Translations under genes and position numbers: made by a program
Assembly (NCBI RefSeq): GCF_013114595.1
Contig: NZ_VTXE01000013.1
Location: 1-64,000 of the forward strand
DNA length: 64,000 nucleotides
Direction of reading: 5' to 3'
Source: Vibrio sp. 99-8-1
Lineage (GTDB): Bacteria > Pseudomonadota > Gammaproteobacteria > Enterobacterales > Vibrionaceae
Notes under the pieces: generated by a model
Database searches by the model: none
What the model saw: the letters and a program-made list of their open reading frames with translations, nothing else
What the model was told of the DNA's origin: nothing
In this document: in pieces, positions 56,167 through 64,000 of the stretch
Layout of the letters: each line of letters starts with the position of its first letter
How positions within the stretch are numbered: the first letter of the stretch is position 1

Positions 56167-56256
56167 TCAACTGACTACGGCAATAACACCCGACACGATA
56201 ATTAAAGAAAATGCTGCAACAACAATAGACAGTGCCAGTTTTAAATCGTATTCCAT
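56167..56256 (-). CDS. ynhF: YnhF-like 29-residue membrane protein
   Basis: A 29-codon gene preceded by AAGGA seven bases before the ATG. The product has a polar start (MEYDLKLALS) and a hydrophobic helix (IVVAAFSLIIVSGVIAVVS). E. coli YnhF is also 29 residues with the same plan: a short charged start containing DLK, followed by a single membrane helix ending in a small residue. YnhF has no known function. The match in length, topology and motif, plus the ribosome-binding site, argue for a real gene. Confidence 0.72.
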   Translation of the reverse strand: MEYDLKLALSIVVAAFSLIIVSGVIAVVS

Positions 56257-56936
56257 TACGTTTCCTTACTTAAAAATAGACGCCCCTTCATTTGCATAAT
56301 CAAGCTGTTGAAGAAGTCGTACCGTTAATAAAAATATCTCTCTTAATAAACATAATTCATATAACAGAGAAACCCCAAGAGCAAACAAATCAATATGCAG
56401 TAAAAATCACACAAAACTTATCGTCTATGCCATCTCTGAGCTTTGTTGTGTTCCGTAGTCATAACAAAATGGGGAAATTTGAACATTTTTCAGTCGAACT
56501 CTCTATTAGCAACAACAGACATATAAACCACCACTAACTCTCAAGCAGGAATTAATAACCATGTATTAATATTTTTACCACTCATAACACTACTCACTAA
56601 GTAGTTTTAACATTTAAAGCACCACTTGTTATCATTTTTTAAACATCGCCTTTCTATTGCACTCATCAGATTAAAATTGTAATCTGCCCATAATGCGCAG
56701 CTGAATGTTTCAGTTTTCGCAAACACACATCGCAAAATTTAGATACATACTCTGAGTTTTACCGTTATCAGCAGAATAAAAAACCATAACATTTAAAAAT
56801 GAGAGCTAGTTCAAACTGCTAACTTGTCATTTTCAGAGAATTTAATTTCATCATAAATGTTAACAATCCATTAATACAATATCTGCTTGATACCAGTAAA
56901 GCTTCATATCTCAGAGTCAAGTTGTAAGGAGTAATT
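56257..56936. other. Long non-coding region upstream of the NSS transporter
   Basis: About 680 AT-rich bases. I examined this stretch for riboswitch folds, in particular glycine-type aptamers, which occur upstream of some vibrio amino-acid transporters, and saw none of their conserved cores. A plus-strand open frame at 56292-56537 lacks a ribosome-binding site and protein-like composition. The length suggests a long leader or an unrecognised small RNA. Confidence 0.4.
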
Positions 56937-58424
56937 ATGAAGCGTGAACAATGGGGGTCCCGTGCAGGATTTATACTTGCCGCAGTAGGGTCCGCAATCG
57001 GCCTAGGAAACATATGGCGTTTTCCATACATGGCTTATGAGAATGGTGGTGGCGCCTTTTTTATCCCTTATCTTTTTGCCATGATCACCGCTGGTATCCC
57101 ATTTATGATCTTAGAATTCAGTATGGGACAGAAGAACCGAGGCTCAGCACCAATTACGCTTAGCCGCATCAACGCAAAGTTTGAGTGGTTAGGTTGGTTC
57201 CAAATTGGTATTGCAGCCGTCATCGCCGTCTACTATGTTGCGGTTATCGGCTGGGCAATTTCCTACTTTGGCATGTCATTTACCCAAGCTTGGGGAACCG
57301 ACACCAACGCCTTCTTCTTTAGTGAGTATTTAGCACTTGGCGACAACTCACCAACGAACCTTGGTAGCATCCAATGGGGTATTGCTGGCGCAATGCTTAT
57401 TGCTTGGGGTATTACTTATTCGGCTATCGCCGGTGGTGTAAAAGCAGGTATTGAACGTGCATCTAAAATCATGATGCCGATTCTTTTCCTAATGGTGCTT
57501 TTCCTTATTGGTAGAATGATCTTCCTTCCTGGTGCACTAAATGGTGTTAACTATTTATTTGAACCTGACTTTAGCAAAATTATGGATGTTAAAGTTTGGG
57601 CAGCAGCATATGGACAGATATTCTTCACATTGAGTTTAGGCTTCGCCATCATGCTGGCTTATTCTAGCTATCTTCCTGAAAAGTCGGATATCACAAATAA
57701 CGCCTTTATGACGGTGCTTATCAACTGTGGCTTCTCTATTCTTGCAGGTATCATGATCTTCTCTGTATTAGGCTACATGGCTGCAGAACAAGGTAAACCA
57801 CTAACTGAAGTTGTTAGTGCAGGTGTCGGTCTAGCGTTTGTTACGCTTCCAGCGGCGATCAATCTTCTGCCAGCGCCTTATATCCTTGGGCCTCTATTCT
57901 TCCTAGCTTTGGTTGTTGCAGGTTTAAGTTCGCATATCTCTATTATCGAAGCGGTAACCTCAGCCATTATCGATAAATTAGAAATGAGCCGTAAGAAAGC
58001 CGCGACCATTGTATGTGGTACAGGTTTTGTTATCTCACTAGCATTTGCAACTAACGGCGGATTACTACTACTTGATCTTGTTGACCACTTTGTAAACAAC
58101 GTTGGTATCTTAACAAGCTGCCTAATTGAAATTGTACTGATGGCTTGGCTCGTTAAACTGTCTGACATTCGTCAATACGTGAACAAAGTATCCGATTTCA
58201 CAGTCGGTGTTTGGTTTGAAATGTGTCTACGTTTTGTATCGCCAATCATGCTAGCCATTATTGTCGCCACTAAGTTTATCCACCTTATTAATGAAGGCTA
58301 TGGTGGTTATGCTCAGTTTGAACTAATGACTCTAGGTTGGGGACTTATCGTCGCTTTAATCGCTGTTGGTGTCATTATCAACATGAACAGCCAACCACAA
58401 AAACCACTAGCGGAGGCACAATAA
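56937..58424 (+). CDS. Sodium-dependent amino-acid transporter, NSS/SNF family
   Basis: A 495-residue inner-membrane protein with 11 to 12 helices. The family start is unmistakable: WGSRAGFILAAVGSAIGLGN then IWRFPYMAYENGGGAF, lining the sodium and substrate sites. Relatives with a small partner (such as corynebacterial MetP with MetS) import methionine and alanine. Substrate specificity here is inferred only from that pairing. AAGGAG precedes the ATG and the stop shares one base with the next start. Confidence 0.9.
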   Translation: MKREQWGSRAGFILAAVGSAIGLGNIWRFPYMAYENGGGAFFIPYLFAMITAGIPFMILEFSMGQKNRGSAPITLSRINAKFEWLGWFQIGIAAVIAVYYVAVIGWAISYFGMSFTQAWGTDTNAFFFSEYLALGDNSPTNLGSIQWGIAGAMLIAWGITYSAIAGGVKAGIERASKIMMPILFLMVLFLIGRMIFLPGALNGVNYLFEPDFSKIMDVKVWAAAYGQIFFTLSLGFAIMLAYSSYLPEKSDITNNAFMTVLINCGFSILAGIMIFSVLGYMAAEQGKPLTEVVSAGVGLAFVTLPAAINLLPAPYILGPLFFLALVVAGLSSHISIIEAVTSAIIDKLEMSRKKAATIVCGTGFVISLAFATNGGLLLLDLVDHFVNNVGILTSCLIEIVLMAWLVKLSDIRQYVNKVSDFTVGVWFEMCLRFVSPIMLAIIVATKFIHLINEGYGGYAQFELMTLGWGLIVALIAVGVIINMNSQPQKPLAEAQ

Positions 58425-58519
58425 TGACTACTGGTGCAATTATAATGATGATTATCGGCCTTGGTGTTACTTGGGGTGGAGCAGCATTTTGTATTAAGAA
58501 AGCGATGGACAAGCAGTAA
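58424..58519 (+). CDS. MetS-like small subunit of the NSS transporter
   Basis: A 31-residue membrane peptide beginning MTTGAIIMMIIGLGVTWGG and ending in a basic tail (CIKKAMDKQ). Its ATG overlaps the transporter stop (TAATG), with GGAGG upstream. The pattern matches the methionine/alanine importer small subunit family (PF16951), whose corynebacterial member MetS is needed for transport by MetP. Confidence 0.88.
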   Translation: MTTGAIIMMIIGLGVTWGGAAFCIKKAMDKQ

Positions 58520-58543
58520 ATCCTTCGGCTAATAGCGCAATGA

Positions 58544-58578
58544 AAAAAACCTCAATAGTATGGCTATTGAGGTTTTTT
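58544..58578. terminator. Bidirectional terminator after the NSS transporter operon
   Basis: A perfect 15-bp stem (AAAAAACCTCAATAG and its complement) with a 5-base loop lies between the transporter operon and the convergent binding-protein gene. Confidence 0.88.
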
Positions 58579-58616
58579 ATTTGAGGCTACTGAGGTATCA
58601 ACCAAATAGATAACAG

Positions 58617-59876
58617 TTACATGGCGGCTTTTATTGCCCGAGCCAATCTATCCGGCGCCTTTTTAGGGTCGGCATCGGCATCGTTGAAAAAGTCTGAAAC
58701 AACGCTAAAAATGGCATCTCGAACAAAGCTGGTAGTGGACATATTAGCAGACAAACTTGGTAACAAATTCTGTGAACCTTCAGACTGGCGAAAAGCTTCC
58801 ATCGAAGCCACTGAACACTGATCAAATCGATCTAATGAGATATCAGCTCTAGCCGGTAATGAGCCTTTATTGAAGTTAAATGCTTCTTGGAAAGATTTAG
58901 ACATGATCGTTTGAGCGAGTTGTGCTTTACCCTCTTTTGCCAGTTTGTTGTAGTGCTTAAAAAAGACAAAACTATCGATGTTATAACTGAACATATCTAC
59001 TGTTCCAGGTGCTGGGACACAAAGGTAATCTTCACCCGGTACTTTTCCTGCCGCAGTAAACTCACCTTTCACCCAGTCTCCCATTAGCTGCATTGCTGCT
59101 TTACCTTCTATAACCATATCTGTCGCAGCATTCCATGTTCGTCCAAAAGAGGCTTTATCTATATAATTACGTAGTTGATGGAAACGACTGAACACCTCCA
59201 CCATTTTTTCTCCCGATAAAGTATCCATGTCTAAATCTACAAAAGCTTTACGATAATCTTCTGCCCCCAAAACAGCCAATGCTATCGCTTCAAACAAGGT
59301 CGTGTCTTGCCACGGTTGTCCTCCGTGAGCTAATGGGATATATCCCGCCGCTTTGATTTTTTCAGCAACGGTAAAAAACTCTTCCAACGTCGTCGGGATG
59401 GATACACCGACTTCTGCAAATACATCAGGGTTTGCCCATAACCAGTTCACTCTATGTAAGTTGATAGGAACCGCGACATATTTCCCTTTAAACTTCATGA
59501 TATCGGCTACAGATTTAGGCAGAACATTATCCCAATGCTCAGCGATAGCGACATCCTCGACATTGGTTAAAAAGCCTAGTTGCGCCCACTCTTGAATATC
59601 GTAACCTTTAATTTGAGCCGCAGTAGGAGGGTTACCGGATACGGCTCTCGCTTTAAGCACCATCATGGCGCTTTCACCGCCACCACCTGCCACGGCAAAG
59701 TCTTTCCATGTGTAACCTTTGCTTTCCATGACCTCTTTGAGTAACTCTGCTGAACGAGCTTCTCCTCCAGACGTCCACCAGTGCAGAACTTCCAGTTCAT
59801 TGGCAACAGCCAGATTTGTCGCTAACAGTAATCCGCCTAGAGATATGCCACTTAGCGATAAAAGCTTTCTATACAT
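58617..59876 (-). CDS. Periplasmic sugar-binding protein, GtsA/GltB-like
   Basis: A 419-residue family-1 extracellular solute-binding protein. A signal peptide (residues 1 to about 25, ending AVA) precedes ELEVLHWWTSGGEARS and FAVAGGGGESAMMVLKARAV, segments I associate with the Pseudomonas glucose/mannose-binding protein GtsA (GltB). The start at 59876 has GAGG upstream. No ABC permease or ATPase gene is adjacent. It lies 45 bases after the histidine-kinase stop, so it is probably the last gene of a regulator-kinase-binding-protein operon. A sensing role is therefore as likely as transport. Confidence 0.86.
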   Translation of the reverse strand: MYRKLLSLSGISLGGLLLATNLAVANELEVLHWWTSGGEARSAELLKEVMESKGYTWKDFAVAGGGGESAMMVLKARAVSGNPPTAAQIKGYDIQEWAQLGFLTNVEDVAIAEHWDNVLPKSVADIMKFKGKYVAVPINLHRVNWLWANPDVFAEVGVSIPTTLEEFFTVAEKIKAAGYIPLAHGGQPWQDTTLFEAIALAVLGAEDYRKAFVDLDMDTLSGEKMVEVFSRFHQLRNYIDKASFGRTWNAATDMVIEGKAAMQLMGDWVKGEFTAAGKVPGEDYLCVPAPGTVDMFSYNIDSFVFFKHYNKLAKEGKAQLAQTIMSKSFQEAFNFNKGSLPARADISLDRFDQCSVASMEAFRQSEGSQNLLPSLSANMSTTSFVRDAIFSVVSDFFNDADADPKKAPDRLARAIKAAM

Positions 59877-59921
59877 GTTACTTTTCCTCAAGTGCTCGCA
59901 CCTTTTTCATTTAACTACGAG

Positions 59922-61418
59922 CTAACGTACAGCTGCAATAGGGAGGCTAACGCAAACTCGTAAGCCCCCTTGTTGTAAATTGCATATGGTTAGGTCCCCG
60001 CCATGGGCATGAGCAATACTTCTCGCGATCCCCATACCCAGACCATGCCCTTCATCATCTTTTGCCAAGCGAAAATAGGGCTTAAAAACATCTTCGATTA
60101 ACGTGTCTGGGATCCCCGGACCTTTATCATCAATAATAATCTCTACTGAGTCATCCGACTTTGTTAACACGATATTGACTTCATTTCCGTATTTGACGCC
60201 ATTATTAATAATATTGGTCAAACAACGTTTTAATGCTAATGGTTTGCATACAAATGGAAGCGCATCAACCGACGCGATCTGAACATTTTCTCTATCACGA
60301 TTATGATGCTCTGCTATGCCCTCTATCATGTCCACTAAATCAACTTCATCCAGGTTCTCATGAATATCAGTATCCTTAACGGTTTGTAACGCGCCTTTTA
60401 CCATTAATTCCAACTCATCCAGATCTCGATTAAATTTTAAACCTCTCTGGTCATCTTCAATTAACTCTGAACGTATTCTAAGGCGAGTAATGGGTGTTTT
60501 TAAATCGTGAGAAATAGCACTAAATAGCCTTTCTCTGTCCTCTATATGCCTTCCAAGTCGCATTTGCATTCGGTTGAAAGCTCGTGTTGCCGTCACTAAC
60601 TCCGATGCCCCCTCTTCCACTAGCGGAGGTTGATCAATATCCATACTTAGCGCATTCGCAGCCTGTGCAAGACGTTTTAGCGGTTTAACCTGCAGGCGTA
60701 TCATAAAATAAGTTAAGGTCATCAATAGTGCTGTAATAAACAGGATAAAGAATACTTGTTGATTAGAGAGCACTTCATCTTCCAGCATGACATACGGTGA
60801 AGGAAGTAATGCTGCAATATAGAGCCACTCATTCTTTGCCAGTTCAATTTGCACCACCAATATTGGTGGATTAAGAGGCTCTAAACTCAAGGTATAATGA
60901 GCCCACGATTTAGGAAGATCGCTGAGTAAGGTATCGTTACTAAGAACATGTAAATTATCCGGCAGAGAAAATTGAACATTAATTTGGTTTAGGCCCGGTA
61001 ATTTTTCCATCAATATAGTTTCGAACACCTCAATGGCCGTACGTTTCATCTCATTATTTGCTACAGGATCGATCGTAATCTCTTCTTCATTGAAAGAGAC
61101 AAAAAACCGCGTGCCACCCATATTCCGCAATTGGTCCAGAACAATATGACGATATTGTTGTGGTAAAGACTGAAAAAAATTTGCCGTTGACGCAAAGTTA
61201 TTCGCCATACTTATAGAGGTCGATTTTAACCCTTCTAGTTCCCGATATTTAGATTGGGTATACCAAATAGCCGTAGCAATAAGCTGAGCAAATATAACAG
61301 AGAGTAACGTAAGCCAAAGAGTACGAGACACCAATGAACGCGGAACGATTCGCCTTAAACGCTCTTTGCTCGCTTGATACGCGGTTTTTAGCCAATGAAT
61401 AGGCTCATTAACTGTCAT
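59922..61418 (-). CDS. Membrane sensor histidine kinase, GtrS-like context
   Basis: A 498-residue sensor kinase. Membrane helices at about 33-53 and 222-242 enclose a periplasmic domain of about 170 residues. A HAMP linker (to about 293), an H box with phospho-acceptor H304 (FSAISHDLKTPITRLRI), an N box (NIINNGVKYG) and glycine boxes (DDKGPGIP, GHGLGMGIA) follow. The start at 61418 overlaps the response-regulator gene by 11 bases. Synteny with the sugar-binding protein suggests it senses sugar, as GtrS does in Pseudomonas, but the periplasmic domain itself is not diagnostic to me. Confidence 0.88.
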   Translation of the reverse strand: MTVNEPIHWLKTAYQASKERLRRIVPRSLVSRTLWLTLLSVIFAQLIATAIWYTQSKYRELEGLKSTSISMANNFASTANFFQSLPQQYRHIVLDQLRNMGGTRFFVSFNEEEITIDPVANNEMKRTAIEVFETILMEKLPGLNQINVQFSLPDNLHVLSNDTLLSDLPKSWAHYTLSLEPLNPPILVVQIELAKNEWLYIAALLPSPYVMLEDEVLSNQQVFFILFITALLMTLTYFMIRLQVKPLKRLAQAANALSMDIDQPPLVEEGASELVTATRAFNRMQMRLGRHIEDRERLFSAISHDLKTPITRLRIRSELIEDDQRGLKFNRDLDELELMVKGALQTVKDTDIHENLDEVDLVDMIEGIAEHHNRDRENVQIASVDALPFVCKPLALKRCLTNIINNGVKYGNEVNIVLTKSDDSVEIIIDDKGPGIPDTLIEDVFKPYFRLAKDDEGHGLGMGIARSIAHAHGGDLTICNLQQGGLRVCVSLPIAAVR

Positions 61419-62127
61419 ATATGACATCCGCCGCCAATATATAGCCATCACCACGCATGGTTTTAATCAATTTAGGTTTTTTACCACTATCACCGAGTTG
61501 ATTACGAAGTCGGCTTAACTGCACATCTAAACCTCGTTCTGTCGGCAGTGCATTACGTCCCTTCATCACTTGCGAAATACTGTCTCTATCTAAAATTTGG
61601 TTAGGATGATCTAGGAACAACATCAACAAAGTAAAATCTTTACCCGACAATTCAATTTCATTGCCGGTATCTATATCCGTTAACGTATGAGTACGGACAT
61701 GGAGAGTCCAGTTTGAAAACGTAATGCGCTGCGGTTTCGCTTTAGGCACTTCCACTGCACGAGTACGCCGTAGCATGGCTTTAATTCTGGCGGTTAATTG
61801 ACGAGGACTGAATGGTTTTGCCACATAATCATCCGCACCAATTTCCAAACCCACTATTTGATCGGTTTCATCTGAAACAGCCGTAAGCATAATGATAGGC
61901 ACATTAGAAGAACGACGAATATACTGGCAAAGGGAGAAACCGTCTTCTCCAGGCAGCATTACATCTAACAAAATAAGATCAGGCTCCCCTTCTAATAAGT
62001 GGCGTTTCATCTCTTCACCTTCAGAGGCTAAGACAACCGTATATCCTGCTCGTGTCAAATACTCATCGAGTAATTCACGAATTTCCTGATCATCATCGAC
62101 AACTAGAATTCGTTTCTTTGCATACAT
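61408..62127 (-). CDS. OmpR/PhoB-family response regulator, GltR-like context
   Basis: A 239-residue response regulator. The receiver domain has acidic residues D11 and D12 and the phospho-acceptor D55 (LILLDVMLPGEDG), with the switch lysine in DDYVAKPF. The winged-helix output domain ends with RGDGYILAADV. The start at 62127 follows GGAGGAG; an earlier in-frame TTG includes that motif and is rejected. It is the first gene of the operon. Likely targets are sugar-transport genes, possibly the divergent ptsG; this is inference. Confidence 0.88.
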   Translation of the reverse strand: MYAKKRILVVDDDQEIRELLDEYLTRAGYTVVLASEGEEMKRHLLEGEPDLILLDVMLPGEDGFSLCQYIRRSSNVPIIMLTAVSDETDQIVGLEIGADDYVAKPFSPRQLTARIKAMLRRTRAVEVPKAKPQRITFSNWTLHVRTHTLTDIDTGNEIELSGKDFTLLMLFLDHPNQILDRDSISQVMKGRNALPTERGLDVQLSRLRNQLGDSGKKPKLIKTMRGDGYILAADVIYDS

Positions 62128-62730
62128 GCTTATGTTCTCCTCCAATGCGTCAACAAATTATATAGATAATCTCGAAAGGAGATGCCATTCCTTCGATTAT
62201 CTTTCTTAAACTGACCCTATTGATGCCACTCTGAATCCTGCACCTTGAGGTCACTTGAGTATAATCATTACTTATGCTTTCGTCAGCGACAAGACAAACT
62301 ACCTAATCTAACCATCCGCTAACCTTGCCATATAAACCTCATTATTCACTATAATGAGCATGATAAATAACTAAAACATCTCAAAACTGGAATATCATTC
62401 TGTATAAAAATGCGTAATTTCACCCTATAACCTAAATTTACCACATTATTACCGTCGCATTGCGCTATGTTACCTTTTGTTACATCCAGCGTGACCACCG
62501 ACCCGAAAAAATATTTCAAGAACCACTATTATATTCTCAGTCGGTGAACATATTCATTTAAAGAAATCTAAAAAGAAACCTTCAATAAATAAGAAAGTTT
62601 ATTTTTGGACTATATAAATATGCCAACTATTATTTAATTAATTACTAACAATAGTTATATCCACATTTTTGATAAGTAATTAACAAAAACACATTTTATT
62701 ATTATCTCAGAAAGTTATAACGGGGGTTAT
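62128..62730. other. Divergent intergenic region between the response regulator and ptsG
   Basis: About 600 bases. The part nearest the response regulator is repeat copy D (62148-62264). The rest is very AT-rich and must contain the ptsG promoter. GGTGA-N6-TCATT at 62543-62558 weakly resembles a CRP site. I could not identify an Mlc operator or a terminator by eye. No gene is evident. Confidence 0.5.
62148..62264. repeat. Palindromic dispersed repeat, copy D (half element)
   Basis: This copy contains the family hairpin with arms AGATAATC (62164-62171) and GATTATCT (62195-62202). It continues into CTCTGAATCCTGCACCTTGA and GGTCACTTGAGTAT, matching the right half of copy A. The left terminal repeat is missing. 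It begins about 20 bases upstream of the response-regulator start. Confidence 0.75.
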
Positions 62731-64000
62731 ATGGACTTTTTTAGTACTATGCAAAAAATGGGGCGCAGCCTCATGCTACCTGTGGCGTGTATGCCTGCAG
62801 CTGGTATTTTACTCGGTATTGGTGGTAACTCAGAAGTTGCTAAGTTTTTACCTGAAATCGTAGCACAAGTAATGACCGAGGCCGGTCTGGGTGTGTTTGC
62901 AAACATGGCACTGTTGTTTGCAATCGGTGTAGCTCTTGGTTTTACAAAAAATGATGGCGTAGCGGCTCTAGCAGCGGCACTAGGTTACCTAACAATGACT
63001 CGCGTATTGGGTGTTGTTGCAGAAGGTACTGATACTGGGGTATTTGGTGGTGTCATTATGGGTCTGGTTGCGGCCGAACTCTTTAACCGCTACCACACTA
63101 TCAAGCTTCCTACTTACTTAGGATTCTTCGGTGGTAAACGTTTTGTTCCTATCGTCACCTCTCTAGCAGCGTGTATTGTTGCTGCTATCCTAGCGGTTGT
63201 ATGGCAACCAATTGGTGCAGGTATCGCTCTATTCTCTGAGTGGGCTGCATATCAGTCTCCAGAAGTAGCCTTTGGTATCTACGGTATTGTTGAACGCTCT
63301 CTAATCCCATTCGGCCTACACCACATCTGGAACGCACCTTTCTTCTATGAAGTTGGTGAATTCACAACAGCAGCTGGTGAAGTTGTTCGCGGTGAAATCC
63401 CTCGCTACCTTGCTGGTGACCCAACTGCTGGTAACCTAGCTGGTGGTTACATGTTCAAGATGTTTGGTCTACCTGCTGCGTGTCTAGCAATGTATGTAAC
63501 AGCGAAAAGCGATAAGCAAAAACTGGTTGCTTCTATCCTTGGCTCTGCTGCTCTAACATCATTCCTAACTGGTATTACTGAACCAATCGAATTTGCGTTC
63601 CTATTCGTTGCGCCTCTACTATATGTTGTTCACGCTCTACTTGCGGGTTCTGCTTTCGTAGTAATGATTGTTCTTGGTATCAAGCACGGTACTACTTTCA
63701 GCCACGGTCTATTTGACTTCACGCTACTGTTCGGTCACTCAACTAACGGTTGGATGCTACCTCTTGTTGGTCTTGTTTATGCTGCAATCTACTTCACAGT
63801 ATTTGTGTTCTTGATTAAAGCCTTTAATCTTCAAACTCCAGGACGTGAAGATGAAAGCGAGTCAAAAGTACAAGCAGACACAAGCAGCGATGAGCTTGCT
63901 ATGAACATCACAGCGGCATTTGGTGGTAAAGAGAACATCAAAGACCTAGAAGCATGTATCACTCGTCTACGTGTTACTGTAAATGATGGTTCTAAAGTTG
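62731..64000 (+). CDS. ptsG: PTS glucose-specific transporter EIICB, cut by the window end
   Basis: The first 423 codons of the glucose permease of the phosphotransferase system, still open at the right edge. The EIIC domain starts [20 protein letters not shown] and contains [31 protein letters not shown] and [12 protein letters not shown], which form the channel and sugar site. The linker TPGRED leads to the EIIB domain, with its phosphorylated cysteine in EACITRLRV at the window end. GGGGG lies before the ATG. Codon bias is strong. In E. coli it is controlled by Mlc and CRP; mlc is in this window. Confidence 0.97.
   Translation, partial: MDFFSTMQKMGRSLMLPVACMPAAGILLGIGGNSEVAKFLPEIVAQVMTEAGLGVFANMALLFAIGVALGFTKNDGVAALAAALGYLTMTRVLGVVAEGTDTGVFGGVIMGLVAAELFNRYHTIKLPTYLGFFGGKRFVPIVTSLAACIVAAILAVVWQPIGAGIALFSEWAAYQSPEVAFGIYGIVERSLIPFGLHHIWNAPFFYEVGEFTTAAGEVVRGEIPRYLAGDPTAGNLAGGYMFKMFGLPAACLAMYVTAKSDKQKLVASILGSAALTSFLTGITEPIEFAFLFVAPLLYVVHALLAGSAFVVMIVLGIKHGTTFSHGLFDFTLLFGHSTNGWMLPLVGLVYAAIYFTVFVFLIKAFNLQTPGREDESESKVQADTSSDELAMNITAAFGGKENIKDLEACITRLRVTVNDGSKV

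Noticed and set aside
56292..56537. 81-codon plus-strand open frame in the gap before the NSS transporter
   Set aside because: There is no ribosome-binding site, and the composition follows the AT-rich background rather than a folded protein.
56257..56936. Glycine or other amino-acid riboswitch upstream of the transporter
   Set aside because: The conserved aptamer cores are not visible by eye.
59877..59900. Fifth copy of the dispersed repeat (CCTCAAGTGC)
   Set aside because: Only about ten bases match and they include the ribosome-binding site of the binding-protein gene; probably coincidence.

Overview
The window is chromosomal DNA of a gammaproteobacterium, almost certainly of the family Vibrionaceae. 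The evidence is the moderately AT-rich composition, protein sequences that read as close relatives of Vibrio proteins, and a gene order that matches my memory of Vibrio chromosome 1: htpX and the bio genes, serS-rarA-lolA-ftsK-lrp/ald, cysB, pyrF-lapB-lapA-ihfB-rpsA-cmk, sppA-ansA, msrB/gapA/yeaD, cheV/mlc/pykA and ptsG. I cannot name the species. Almost all of it is ordinary core genome. The only mobile DNA is the broken 5' end of an IS200-type element at the left edge and a family of small palindromic repeats.

Layout. 1-8.2 kb: IS200 remnant, outer-membrane porin (-), dinG helicase (+), a TauE/SafE permease with priC and ybaM (+), a secreted chalcone-isomerase-like protein (-), htpX (-), and two copies of the repeat. 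8.2-13.3 kb: the complete late biotin pathway, bioB-F-C-D (-) diverging from bioA (+) across a BirA-type operator. 13.5-20.5 kb: serS, rarA, lolA, ftsK and lrp, all on the minus strand, with ald diverging from lrp. 21.8-28.5 kb: a methyltransferase whose C-terminal tail is encoded by the repeat, cysB, a membrane coiled-coil protein of unknown function, miaE, pyrF and lapB-lapA. 28.6-34.3 kb: ihfB, rpsA, cmk, sohB, yciK and ydjA. 34.3-44.8 kb: fadH behind a FadR-type operator, sppA, ansA, yeaC, a DUF2989-type lipoprotein, msrB, gapA, yeaD, rlmA and a small unknown protein. 45.3-50.5 kb: the SOS mutagenesis cassette imuA-imuB-dnaE2 behind a near-consensus LexA box. 50.6-56.3 kb: cheV, mlc, pykA, a patatin-like phospholipase and a 29-residue YnhF-like membrane protein. 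56.9-58.5 kb: an NSS amino-acid transporter with its tiny MetS-type subunit. 58.6-64 kb: a response regulator, a histidine kinase and a glucose/mannose-type periplasmic binding protein in one probable operon without any ABC permease, diverging from ptsG, which runs off the right edge.

How the genes fit together. Several islands concern sugar handling: gapA, yeaD, pykA, mlc (in E. coli the repressor of ptsG) and ptsG, next to the binding-protein/two-component cluster. That cluster resembles the Pseudomonas GtsA-GtrS-GltR glucose-response genes, yet sits beside a PTS transporter and has no ABC channel. It is the most interesting gene arrangement here. The second is the dispersed palindromic repeat, one copy of which supplies the final codons and stop of a protein-coding gene. 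I saw no CRISPR array, prophage, integron, rRNA or tRNA gene.
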